Part shown: positions 50,160 through 58,977 of the stretch, piece after piece
Position numbering within the stretch: the stretch's first letter is position 1
Layout: each line of letters starts with the position of its first letter
From: Nitrospira sp.
Lineage (GTDB): Bacteria; Nitrospirota; Nitrospiria; Nitrospirales; Nitrospiraceae
Reading direction: 5' to 3'
Assembly (NCBI GenBank): GCA_022842445.1
Contig: JALHPO010000001.1
Coordinates: 543,144-607,143 of the forward strand
DNA length: 64,000 nucleotides
Notes under the pieces: generated by a model
Told to the model about the DNA's origin: nothing
The model's database searches: none
The model's input: only the letters and a program-made list of their open reading frames with translations
Program-made: the position numbers and the translations under genes

Positions 50160-51110
50160 CTACAACTTCAGCGTAAACCAGGTGGAGAGTGACTTCATCC
50201 CGTTCCGTTCAATATTCGCCCCATCCCACACCGCAAAGGCGATCGGGATAGACAGCCCGGACTTGAATTGCGTGTCGTTGGCATCGCCGGTTTCCAGCGA
50301 CCGCTTCACCACCACGCGCCACGTCGGACCAGAATAGGCCCCGCCTTTGACGGCCCCGGACGGCTCCCACACCCCGTTCCCGATGACATCTTGATGTGCT
50401 TGGGTGGTCAAGGTGCTGAACCCGTTCGCACTCAGGTCTTCGACCGAGCTCACACGCAGCGTCGGGTCGGACATGATGTTCCCGGACCAGATACCGGGAT
50501 TGAACGGGCCAAGGCTCCGGCCGATCCGATCCGGATAGGTCACACCTCCGGCCGGCTCTTCAAAGTAGAAGTCCCAGAAGATCCCGGGATATTGATCGTC
50601 AACATCCCAGATACCGGCGCTGTCCTTGCCGAGGTCCTTCTGCCATTCCGCATTCCAGCGCCAGATGTTCGTCGTTCCGCCGGATTGTCCCATACACTGG
50701 AACGGCGGCGCACCGGAAGTATTGACCGGGAACATGACGGCGACCTGATCCCGGAAATCCTGCGGGCCGATCGTCGTATCGTTCTTGGTCTGGTCGATCC
50801 ACTCTAAACGCATCGCGATTTCCTTGCCGTTCGTCATCGCCTTCACGAACACCGACTTCACCGAGATGTTCGGGTGCATCGGTGTGGTGACCAGCTGACC
50901 GCTCAGCGGAACCACGACCCCAGGCACACCTTCCCATACCGGGTTGGCCCCATCCATGGGGATCGGCCCCTTGATGGACTTCGCCGGGATTGTGACCGGC
51001 TGGCTGACCGCCAGCGGCACCTGCCCGATCGTCAGCATCGCGCCAACGGCGAGGGCAGAGAGAAGAATGGCAAACACCAAACTTTTGTTGGCCGTCTGCA
51101 CTACGCGCAT
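50160..51110 (-). CDS. Ethylbenzene dehydrogenase/NxrC-like heme b gamma subunit (copy 2)
   Basis: 'VPGVVVPLSGQLVTTPMHPNISVKSVFVKAMTNGKEIAMRLEWIDQTKNDTTIGPQDFRDQVAVMFPV', 'FQCMGQSGGTTNIWRWNAEWQKD'; signal peptide. Confidence 0.82.
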   Translation of the reverse strand: MRVVQTANKSLVFAILLSALAVGAMLTIGQVPLAVSQPVTIPAKSIKGPIPMDGANPVWEGVPGVVVPLSGQLVTTPMHPNISVKSVFVKAMTNGKEIAMRLEWIDQTKNDTTIGPQDFRDQVAVMFPVNTSGAPPFQCMGQSGGTTNIWRWNAEWQKDLGKDSAGIWDVDDQYPGIFWDFYFEEPAGGVTYPDRIGRSLGPFNPGIWSGNIMSDPTLRVSSVEDLSANGFSTLTTQAHQDVIGNGVWEPSGAVKGGAYSGPTWRVVVKRSLETGDANDTQFKSGLSIPIAFAVWDGANIERNGMKSLSTWFTLKL

Positions 51111-51196
51111 ATGACTAATCCCTCCTCTCAACGAATAAAGATTACAACACCCTGGAAGAGACCACTGCCATGAAGCTCGGCTTGGTGTCGAACCGC

Positions 51197-52168
51197 CTAC
51201 GCGGTCCCGACCGGCCCCTTCTCGTCCTTCTCCTTGTCCTTGTCCTTGCCATCCATGAACGACTGCGCGCCCACTTCATTGAGCAACAGACTCAGTTCAT
51301 TGCCCTGATCCTGTGCTCCACATTCATACGTTTGGCCTTCGGGAGAATTGAAGGTCGCCGGCCGATAATCGGTCTCCGTGTAGGGCTGCGGCGCCACTCC
51401 CAAAAACGCCGTTTCAAACTCCATCCAATCGGCCGTCATGTCCGCAACCAATCTGAAGAGACCGGAATCCGCTTTCTTGGACAGCATGCGGCAAAAGAGC
51501 GGCACCCACCGGCCGATGTGGTTTTTGACAAATTTCTTCTGAGCTTCAACGACAATCTGCGTTTTCTCGGCGCCGTCGTGACAGCGCGAGTACGACTCTT
51601 TGTAGGCGAGGAAATGCATGAACTCGAATTCGACACTCAGATGATCCAGCCGTTCGTGAATGTCCTTGGAGAGCTCCACGCCGAACGCCTTGTAGAACCC
51701 CGAAATATCGCCCATCACATGCGACTGTGCAAACACGTGATCGTTTCCAAACAACGTTTCGTACGGCGGGCAATCGAGCGTGATGACGTTACTGAATACC
51801 CTACGGTGCTCCGATTGCAAATCGCTGAGCTGCCAATTGGCGCATTCGGAAGCAATCAGTGTTTCCGCCAGATCGAATTGTTTCTTGAGCGCATGGATCT
51901 TCTGCACGGCGCGCTCGCCTCCCGCACCATCCAGCATGGCCTGCAAAGTATCCAGCGCGGCGCGGCCATCCTCCACAAATTCGCCGCAGCGGAGATAGTC
52001 GAGAAACTCCTCGTCTTCCGGATAGAGCAGGCTCCAGGAAATCAGCAGATACAATTTGCTGCGATTCAAAGCGCGTTCGACCGCAGGAGAATCCTTGATC
52101 GTCGAGGGAACCGGAATAACGGCAGCAGCGGAAGGAGAGGCACCCGACACAGGCTGTTTACTTGGCAT
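51197..52168 (-). CDS. TorD-like redox-enzyme chaperone
   Basis: 'LLISWSLLYPEDEEFLDYL...EHRRVFSNVITLDCPPYETLFGNDHVFAQSHVMGDISGFYKAFGVEL...DHLSVEFEFMHFLAYKE'. Confidence 0.85.
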   Translation of the reverse strand: MPSKQPVSGASPSAAAVIPVPSTIKDSPAVERALNRSKLYLLISWSLLYPEDEEFLDYLRCGEFVEDGRAALDTLQAMLDGAGGERAVQKIHALKKQFDLAETLIASECANWQLSDLQSEHRRVFSNVITLDCPPYETLFGNDHVFAQSHVMGDISGFYKAFGVELSKDIHERLDHLSVEFEFMHFLAYKESYSRCHDGAEKTQIVVEAQKKFVKNHIGRWVPLFCRMLSKKADSGLFRLVADMTADWMEFETAFLGVAPQPYTETDYRPATFNSPEGQTYECGAQDQGNELSLLLNEVGAQSFMDGKDKDKEKDEKGPVGTA

Positions 52169-52326
52169 TAATTTGTCCTCCGGGCTGTCGAGTCATGTCA
52201 GGAGACACCCGCCCCTCTCACAACGAACTCGCCCACCCGCGCAACAACCGGATTCTGAGACCGGAGACTGTGTATGTATATGAAATGACCGGCTGTATGT
52301 CAAGGCCGAACTGCTCCGGCAACCGG

Positions 52327-52926
52327 TCACCGATCGATCCCTGCAAGCCGGTCGGCCGGCATGACGCGGATCGCCACATGGTCATTGACGGTTTTACACA
52401 CCATCTCGCACATGCCGCACCCGGCGCATGCTCCGGCCGTCACGGTAAGCTGGAGCGACCCTACATCAACGGCAAGCGCGCTGGTCGGACATTTTGACAC
52501 ACAGGCATAACAACCTTGCCCGGCCGTACACAACCGATGGGATACCACCGCCATTCCCATTCGGACGTCGGCAATACCGCCGACCGGCAACAATGCTCCG
52601 GTTGCACAGGCTGCAATGCAGGGGAAGTCGTCGCACAACAGGCAGGGCGACCGGTCGGCGAATAAGACCGGCGTTGCATCGTGGCTGTGCGCGACAATCG
52701 AGCCGGGCGGACAGGCCTTGATACAATCCCCGCATTTGGTGCAACGATCGAGAAACAGCCCCTCCCCTACAGCGCCCGGTGGACGGAGCCAATCCGTACG
52801 AATCGGCATCGGCCCTTTCGCCGGAGCGGCCTCGGCCTCCCTGGAAAATTCTTGCGCGGCCTTCGCCACCGAGCGAACAGAATCCTTGATAAAGTCACGC
52901 CGGCCGTATGAGGGGTCAGTTGCCAT
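52327..52926 (-). CDS. NapG/MauM-like 4Fe-4S ferredoxin-type protein with twin-arginine-like N-terminus
   Basis: 'GRRDFIKDSVRSVAKA'; clusters 'CTKCGDCIKACPPG', 'CLLCDDFPCIAAC', 'CYACVSKCP', 'CAGCGMCEMVC'; start at the internal Met preferred. Confidence 0.83.
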   Translation of the reverse strand: MATDPSYGRRDFIKDSVRSVAKAAQEFSREAEAAPAKGPMPIRTDWLRPPGAVGEGLFLDRCTKCGDCIKACPPGSIVAHSHDATPVLFADRSPCLLCDDFPCIAACATGALLPVGGIADVRMGMAVVSHRLCTAGQGCYACVSKCPTSALAVDVGSLQLTVTAGACAGCGMCEMVCKTVNDHVAIRVMPADRLAGIDR

Positions 52927-53019
52927 GGGACTGTGCGGTTTCGAGTGTCGTGTTATATCCGCCTCTGACAAACCAGAAACCCGAAACTCCTATTCCACGA
53001 ACACCATTCATTTTTGTCA

Positions 53020-54018
53020 TTACATGACGCCGTCGGCACGCAGCTTATACACCTCTACGCAGCGATCACAGGCGCCAAATTCCACGTCCCATCCCGGATG
53101 ATTTTCCCGGATAAAGTCGAGGACATACGACTCGATCTTGCTCCCCATGTCTTCCACCCAGGAATAGGTGGGAAATCGGCACAGTGGGCAGGGAAATCCC
53201 GGCATGAGCATAACCTTATTTTCGCTCTCCGGCACTTCGCCGCCCTCGACATCGACCGCGCGATCCATCACGCGAAGGGTGTCGGTCGCCATCTCGATCA
53301 ATTCAGAATGCGTGAAATACGAGGTCTGCCACAGCCCTTCGAACACTGACTTCAGCTGAAGCGGCGCGATCTTCCGATACCAGGACCGGAACTCCTTGAA
53401 CCGATCCTCCTTGCTCAGCATCGGCTCTTTCCCCGCGGCAACCAGCCGGCTGTCCACACTCAAGCTCCACAGCACCCGGTAGCGCTGCAAGATCAGCGTT
53501 TCTTCGCCTGGATTCTGTCCCACTTTCGTGTCCGGATCGTACCCGAAGACCGGATCGATCATGTCGGAGATATGCATCAGCTCGTGGCGGCAGTACCGCG
53601 TCAGCGCCGGATCGTAGAATCGGCGGGGAATCAGCTTGATTCCGACGCCTTTGAGCCCCTTCTCCTCGAACTCCCTCGCCAATTCCTTTTCCACCGAACC
53701 CCACTTGCGCAGAATATCGACACCCTCCTGATCTTCTTTCAGGACACCCTTCACCAGCACAATCCCTACCTTGTTCTTCAATAACGGATACTCGTTAAAC
53801 GAGTCGCGTACGATATCGGAAAAGCCCCAGGTCCCGAAGAGATACTGATAAAGTTTCTTAAACTCCCCTTCCCGGTCTTCGAGCATGAATTTCTCGTAGA
53901 TCGGATCGGCATGTTCGTGAAACTCCTTGTAATAGGTCGGATCGCCTTCCCGCTCCGTCTTTTCGACGAAGGAGTCGATCACTTCTTGCAGCAGCGCGGG
54001 CTGAAACCTGATTTCCAT
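53020..54018 (-). CDS. Conserved-looking protein with HExxH motif and C-terminal CxxC pairs
   Basis: 'CRHELMHISDMIDP'; 'CPLCRFP...CDRCVEVY'; 332 aa. Confidence 0.6.
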   Translation of the reverse strand: MEIRFQPALLQEVIDSFVEKTEREGDPTYYKEFHEHADPIYEKFMLEDREGEFKKLYQYLFGTWGFSDIVRDSFNEYPLLKNKVGIVLVKGVLKEDQEGVDILRKWGSVEKELAREFEEKGLKGVGIKLIPRRFYDPALTRYCRHELMHISDMIDPVFGYDPDTKVGQNPGEETLILQRYRVLWSLSVDSRLVAAGKEPMLSKEDRFKEFRSWYRKIAPLQLKSVFEGLWQTSYFTHSELIEMATDTLRVMDRAVDVEGGEVPESENKVMLMPGFPCPLCRFPTYSWVEDMGSKIESYVLDFIRENHPGWDVEFGACDRCVEVYKLRADGVM

Positions 54019-54230
54019 GATGAGACCTCGGACCGTAAAGACAGCAATTTACAGGCAGTTCGGTGGTCGCCACAAACCGGCGATCTGAGGAACTCCGTGA
54101 CCGGCTTGACTTGCCCGCAGAGCATCTCTTACGATCTCGCAGGCTTGGCGAAAATTATACTGGCCTGATCGAACGGCAATCAAGGACCTGCCGGAGAAAC
54201 TTTTACCATCACCATGACACCGAACACACG

Positions 54231-55316
54231 ATGACGGCTTCTCTACCGGGCTCACTCCCAGGATCTGCACCGGACGCGACACAGACATCGTCGACCGACT
54301 TTCTGGACTATTGGAAACTCGATTGCCGCGAGGTCAGAACCTTCCGCGGCCATTCGCACGGCATCTGGGCCGTTGCGTTCTCCCCCGATGGACTGACCCT
54401 GGCCAGCGGCGGCGCAGAGCGCCTCGTCCGCATGTGGGACATCGAGACCGGCCGGCTTCTGCGCTCGCTGCGCGGCCACACCAACGATGTCCGGGCCGTC
54501 GTCTTTACACCGGACGGGCAGACACTCGCCACCGGCAGCGAAGACCGTACGATTCGTCTGTGGAACGGCAAGACCGGCGAGCCGACGAAAATTCTGTTTA
54601 CCCGATACGACCACAACGTGTGCAGTCTCTCCCTGTCGCCCGACGGCCTGATGCTGGCGCGCGGCAGCCACAACAAAGACATCAAGATCTGGGAAGTCAC
54701 CACCGGCACCGAATTGATGACGCTGCTGGGCAAAGACGAATACGACCATCACTGGTCCGTCTGCGTCGCCTTTTCACCCGACGGCATTCACCTTGCCCAC
54801 GGCACCGACATCGGGAAGATCAAGATCTGGGAAGTGCTCCCGAGCGGCGAGGAGAAGGTGCTACACGACGGGCATTGGCGGCGGGGCGTCGAAGACTCCA
54901 CCGAGACGCGCGGCTACTACATCGAAGACGACGGCGGCTTTCAAAAACCGATGGATTACTGGATCGGCGCCATGACCTTCACGCCGGACGCGAACACGCT
55001 GATCACCGGCAGCCGGGATCGCACGATCAAGTTGTTCGAGATGCCCCAGCTGGTCGAGAAGAAATCTCTCACCGGCCACACAGGCTGGATCCGCAGCCTC
55101 GCCGTATCACCGGATGGAAAAGTCCTGGTCAGCGCAAGCGACGACCAGACCATCAAATTCTGGGACCTGGCCACAGGCCGTAACTTCAGAACGCTTAAGG
55201 ACCACACCGGCGCCGTCCGCTGTGTGACTTTTTCACCCGACGGCAAACGGCTGGCGAGCGCCTCCTGGGATCGCACGATCAAGCTCTGGGAAGGCGGAGC
55301 GAAGGCGGAAGAGTAG
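54231..55316 (+). CDS. WD40-repeat protein
   Basis: Repeated 'FRGHSHGIWAVAFSPDGLTLASGGAERLVRMWDIETGRLL' units; ATG at 54231 preferred. Confidence 0.92.
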   Translation: MTASLPGSLPGSAPDATQTSSTDFLDYWKLDCREVRTFRGHSHGIWAVAFSPDGLTLASGGAERLVRMWDIETGRLLRSLRGHTNDVRAVVFTPDGQTLATGSEDRTIRLWNGKTGEPTKILFTRYDHNVCSLSLSPDGLMLARGSHNKDIKIWEVTTGTELMTLLGKDEYDHHWSVCVAFSPDGIHLAHGTDIGKIKIWEVLPSGEEKVLHDGHWRRGVEDSTETRGYYIEDDGGFQKPMDYWIGAMTFTPDANTLITGSRDRTIKLFEMPQLVEKKSLTGHTGWIRSLAVSPDGKVLVSASDDQTIKFWDLATGRNFRTLKDHTGAVRCVTFSPDGKRLASASWDRTIKLWEGGAKAEE

Positions 55317-55440
55317 TCACGGGCTCGTGACCAACCTGTATCCATAGATGCCCTCCACAATGAGTCACGTATGCGTCAAGGTATCCGTCAACCTTCGTGT
55401 GCGTTCAACTGTGAAGACGGCACTGAATAAACCTTGGCGA

Positions 55441-56172
55441 TCAATTCGGTGCGATTTCGTAGACCAGTGTCACGGTCGCTTCGACCTTGATTTGGCCCGG
55501 GGAGATCAGGGGTTCCCCTCCCCCCGTATCCATCGCCATCATCGACCGCGCCATGTGGGGCACGGGCCGAACCACATGGCCGTCTTCGTTGACTGAGAGC
55601 ACCCGCACAAGTTTCACACTCAATGTCTCGCTCAACGCAGCCGCTTTTTCATGGGCCTTGGCCGCGGCGCTCTTCAATGCATTCAATCTCGCCGGTTGCT
55701 CGTCGCGTAGAGCCCAGTGCAATCCCTGGAAATGGTTGACACCGGCAGCCAGAACATCCTCGATCACCCTCCCGAGCTTCTCCAGGTTCCGCACGTCCAC
55801 CGTCACAGTATTACTCATCAGATACCCGATGATCTCCGGCGGAGCATGCGTCGCGTCGCCGGAACGCTTGGGCGGCGGTTTGTACTGAGGAGACACCGTG
55901 AAGGAAGAGGTCTGGATGCGCTCTTTCTCGATGTTCTGATCCCGAAGCCGGTCCATGACTCTGGTCATGACAGCGTTGTTCTGTCGTTGCGCATCGGCCA
56001 GCGACCGGGCCGCAGTGTCCATACCGAACGTCACGAACACCTGGTCCGGCGCGAACGCCAGACTGCCTGTCGCCGATACCGTGATCGTCGACGGCTCCGG
56101 CCGAAACTCATCATGAGCCTGTACGACACCTGTCCATACTGCCAGCAGCGCGAGCACTGCAACAACAACCAT
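55441..56172 (-). CDS. SIMPL-domain (DUF541) secreted protein
   Basis: 'ITVSATGSLAFAPDQVFVTFGMDTAARSLADAQRQNNAVMTRVMDRLRDQNIEKERIQTSSFTVSPQY'. Confidence 0.9.
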   Translation of the reverse strand: MVVVAVLALLAVWTGVVQAHDEFRPEPSTITVSATGSLAFAPDQVFVTFGMDTAARSLADAQRQNNAVMTRVMDRLRDQNIEKERIQTSSFTVSPQYKPPPKRSGDATHAPPEIIGYLMSNTVTVDVRNLEKLGRVIEDVLAAGVNHFQGLHWALRDEQPARLNALKSAAAKAHEKAAALSETLSVKLVRVLSVNEDGHVVRPVPHMARSMMAMDTGGGEPLISPGQIKVEATVTLVYEIAPN

Positions 56173-56488
56173 GGGTCTCCTCCTGTCGTGGAAGCCACCG
56201 TCTCCGCAACGATCCTCATGCGACGTCAGCCTACCCCGCGGTTACATTCTGTGCAACCGGCCCGGCCCCCTTGCCTAACCGCGGATAGTTTGACGGCAGC
56301 CGCCCCGGCACTACAACACCCGTGAACCGCCCGCGACCCCACGCCGCAGTCGAAGCAATACTGGCAGGCAAACCGGCTGATCGCAATCAACGGGCGAGTA
56401 TCGGGTGCAGTATCAAGTGGAAGCGGGGTACGCAACTCTATGGCGGGCACGTGGATCGTCGAGTCGCTGTAGGCGCCAACCGGCATTC

Positions 56489-56910
56489 AACTTTCCACAA
56501 GAAATGATGACCGTCCTACAGGCAAAGTACCGGAAACTCCGAGACAAATTTATATTCGACGTTGAATCCTAACCCCCAACAGAATTGCGCGTGGTATCAC
56601 TCAAAAATATTTCTCAAAAAAAAGAGTTCCGTGCGCACTATTGGCATGAAAGCTCTCGGTCCCCATCTTCTGTGGATAATCCTGTGAATATGTTCGTGCG
56701 ACTGCGCGGAATAGCCTGAATTGACCGCGTATCGCTTCACAATGCCTACTTTTTAGGCGTCTGCCGCAGCATGGGCACGCCCCTACTAATTGTGGCTGGA
56801 AGCGCAATTTTTTATTTTTTTCCACATTCCTAGGCACAGACGCCTTGACATGAGGAAATCTACGCTCCTGGAGCGCCTCCTACATTGGTCATCCCATTTC
56901 TTATCCACAG
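56489..56910. other. DnaA-box cluster in AT-rich intergenic DNA
   Basis: TGTGGATAA at 56671-56679 and TTATCCACA at 56901-56909 (perfect); TGTGAATAT at 56683-56691 and TTTTCCACA at 56818-56826 (one mismatch each); A/T runs. Confidence 0.5.
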
Positions 56911-57072
56911 CCTCAACGCTTTTCTGGGGATCAGCGAAAAATATGCAGGACTGGAGAGACGTTCCAAATCTGTCAAGAGACAAGCTCAAAAATCGTCGAA
57001 GAGGGGATGATTGGAGAAGATCAAGAGAATCATTTACTTGTGAAACATCGAGACGCAGCGCGCTCAGCAGGA

Positions 57073-57249
57073 TTATTTTTTCCGATACACATTCAACCCC
57101 ACCTTCTCCTGACGGTCTGGGATTGTGACATTTCCTTCTGTTGAGGCAATGATGATCGTCTTGCCAGATGCTGACGGCCCGAACTCCTTCGACAGATCAA
57201 CTTTGATCGTCAACCATGTGCCCTGAACAGTCATCTCCACATTCTTCAT
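57073..57249 (-). CDS. 58-aa small conserved-looking protein, absent from the supplied ORF track
   Basis: MKNVEMTVQGTWLTIKVDLSKEFGPSASGKTIIIASTEGNVTIPDRQEKVGLNVYRKK*; resembles a small bacterial protein family I recall. Confidence 0.75.
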   Translation of the reverse strand: MKNVEMTVQGTWLTIKVDLSKEFGPSASGKTIIIASTEGNVTIPDRQEKVGLNVYRKK

Positions 57250-57322
57250 ATTCCAGTCCTTTCCGTCATACCATGGCAGAATGAATCGTCGACGGACCTC
57301 TTCCTACTCCATCTGATCTTAT

Positions 57323-57646
57323 TCATTGGGAAATCTCCGGCTTCACCTGTAGAAGCAGCTGATTCAATCGTTCCTGTTGGGGCTCTGCCATCGACACAAA
57401 ACTCACTCCGACTTGGCGCCCGCGATTCCACCGTACTGCCGCCCGCTCGATAAGAAGCGGCGCAGCCTCCGTCGGCACCTCGATACGAATCGCGACCGAC
57501 ATGCCGGCATACACCTGAGCGTCGCATTCAATGAGGCAGCCGGTTTTCGACAGATTCATAACCACCCCGGCCCATTCCTTGCGCGGGGCTCCGATCATGA
57601 TGCTCTGAAGTTTTACAGCGAACCGCTTCTGACGACGAAGGTCCAT
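57323..57646 (-). CDS. PilZ-domain protein
   Basis: 'MDLRRQKRFAVKLQSIMIG...GVVMNLSKTGCLIECDAQVYAGMSVAIRIEVP...AAVRWNRGRQVGVSFVSM'. Confidence 0.82.
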   Translation of the reverse strand: MDLRRQKRFAVKLQSIMIGAPRKEWAGVVMNLSKTGCLIECDAQVYAGMSVAIRIEVPTEAAPLLIERAAVRWNRGRQVGVSFVSMAEPQQERLNQLLLQVKPEISQ

Positions 57647-57772
57647 AACCGAGCCTCCTGGGAAAGTACCGGATGCCGCTCCATGCACGATCCAGTCTCT
57701 CGGCTTTCCAGACTGACCACCAACCGGATGGCATGGCTTTCCTGGAACCCTTACTCAAACCGCATACGTGGG

Positions 57773-58228
57773 TTAATAGCCCCGCCCTGTACTACCCCCT
57801 CGGCCCATTCGATCCAACGGCAGCGCCTCGTACCGCTTTTTTAAGTCTGGATGCCCGTTGAGAAAACCCTTCACCGCTGTATCGTCGGCGAAGATCTCCG
57901 GACTGCGTTTACGATAGTCCGCGACCGTCAAGTTATGCTTGGCAAGCAGCGTAGTGAGCTTCGCATTAATATCGGCTCCCATTTCTTTCATCTGTTCCGG
58001 AGAAGGCCGCTGCCCCTCGGCAAACTGTGGTCCGCCCTGAAAGTAATTCATCATCATCTCGCCGATTTCAATGCGGGCTTTCACAAACGTTTCTATTTCA
58101 ACCGGTTCCGCTGCCAAACCGACAACCGTGGAAAGCATGACACCCACTACAACGGCGAGCCCGTATCTGGCCTGAGTCATAGTCATAGTTTCCTCTTCTT
58201 CGTGTAAATCAAGGGAATGTCCGCACAA
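57773..58228 (-). CDS. Secreted hypothetical protein
   Basis: Signal peptide 'YGLAVVVGVMLSTVVGLAAEP'. Confidence 0.5.
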   Translation of the reverse strand: MCGHSLDLHEEEETMTMTQARYGLAVVVGVMLSTVVGLAAEPVEIETFVKARIEIGEMMMNYFQGGPQFAEGQRPSPEQMKEMGADINAKLTTLLAKHNLTVADYRKRSPEIFADDTAVKGFLNGHPDLKKRYEALPLDRMGRGGSTGRGY

Positions 58229-58366
58229 TGGAATACGATCATATCATCTTGAAGTCAGAAACAGATAGGCCCGTACTGCTGATCACCGTTCATCACGAAA
58301 CTGCGCCACCGTTACCCTCAACGATCTACACCGGCCGCGGCATCAGAAGCGGCATCACCACCGATC

Positions 58367-58969
58367 CTATTCGACTGATTGCCCCTGGAGAAAGAGTGCC
58401 TGCTCCAGCGTACGGAAGAATTGTTGATAGGGCGCGGGGTCTTCGACTGCGCGCAGGTAATATTGGGCGCTGGTTCGCACGACAAGTTGAGCGTCGTTAC
58501 GCTTGCGGACTGTGGCAGTGAGTCTCACAAGATCGCTGCGGTGGAAAAAGGGCCCCCAGGTATGGATGTTCCTGGAGAGAATCAACAGTGTGTCGGGACG
58601 ATACAGCAGATAAGAGGGGTCCAGGAACGCGGGCCGTTCCAGATCGACATATTTCTTGGCGGACACGATGCCCAGATCTTGATCCAATACGTCGACCATG
58701 AATCCGATGTCCTGCATGGTGGCGACAACCGCCTCAAGGATCGCCGTGCGGTCAGTCGTGTCAAAGACCCTACTCTGTGCCGCACGGAGTTTGACCTGAC
58801 TTTCTTCGGACAACCAGATCTGTTCCCGTGAATCCCACTGGTTTTCGTGCCTCGCTTCGTAGGGCAAGAGACAGCCGTTGAGCAGCAGGCTCAACCCCAC
58901 CCCCATCAGCAACACCCGGATCCCGCCAGCTCCCCACCGGCAGCTTTGTCTGTACCATCCGGATCGCAT
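58367..58969 (-). CDS. Lipoprotein, tandem family member 1
   Basis: Lipobox 'LLLNGCLLP'; 'LRAAQSRVFDTTDRTAILEAVVATMQDIGFMVDVLDQDLGIVSAKKY'; ends 'YQQFFRTLEQALFLQGQ'. Confidence 0.75.
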   Translation of the reverse strand: MRSGWYRQSCRWGAGGIRVLLMGVGLSLLLNGCLLPYEARHENQWDSREQIWLSEESQVKLRAAQSRVFDTTDRTAILEAVVATMQDIGFMVDVLDQDLGIVSAKKYVDLERPAFLDPSYLLYRPDTLLILSRNIHTWGPFFHRSDLVRLTATVRKRNDAQLVVRTSAQYYLRAVEDPAPYQQFFRTLEQALFLQGQSVE

Positions 58970-58977
58970 CGCCCGGT

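Noticed and set aside
40433-54018. Presence of nxrA/nxrB catalytic subunits in the cluster
   Set aside because: No large molybdopterin-binding ORF and no NarH-like beta subunit with four Fe-S clusters. The ferredoxin at 52327 is a small NapG/MauM-like protein, not a beta subunit.
54308-54752. Minus-strand ORFs within the WD40 gene
   Set aside because: Repetitive shadow frames of WD40 repeats.
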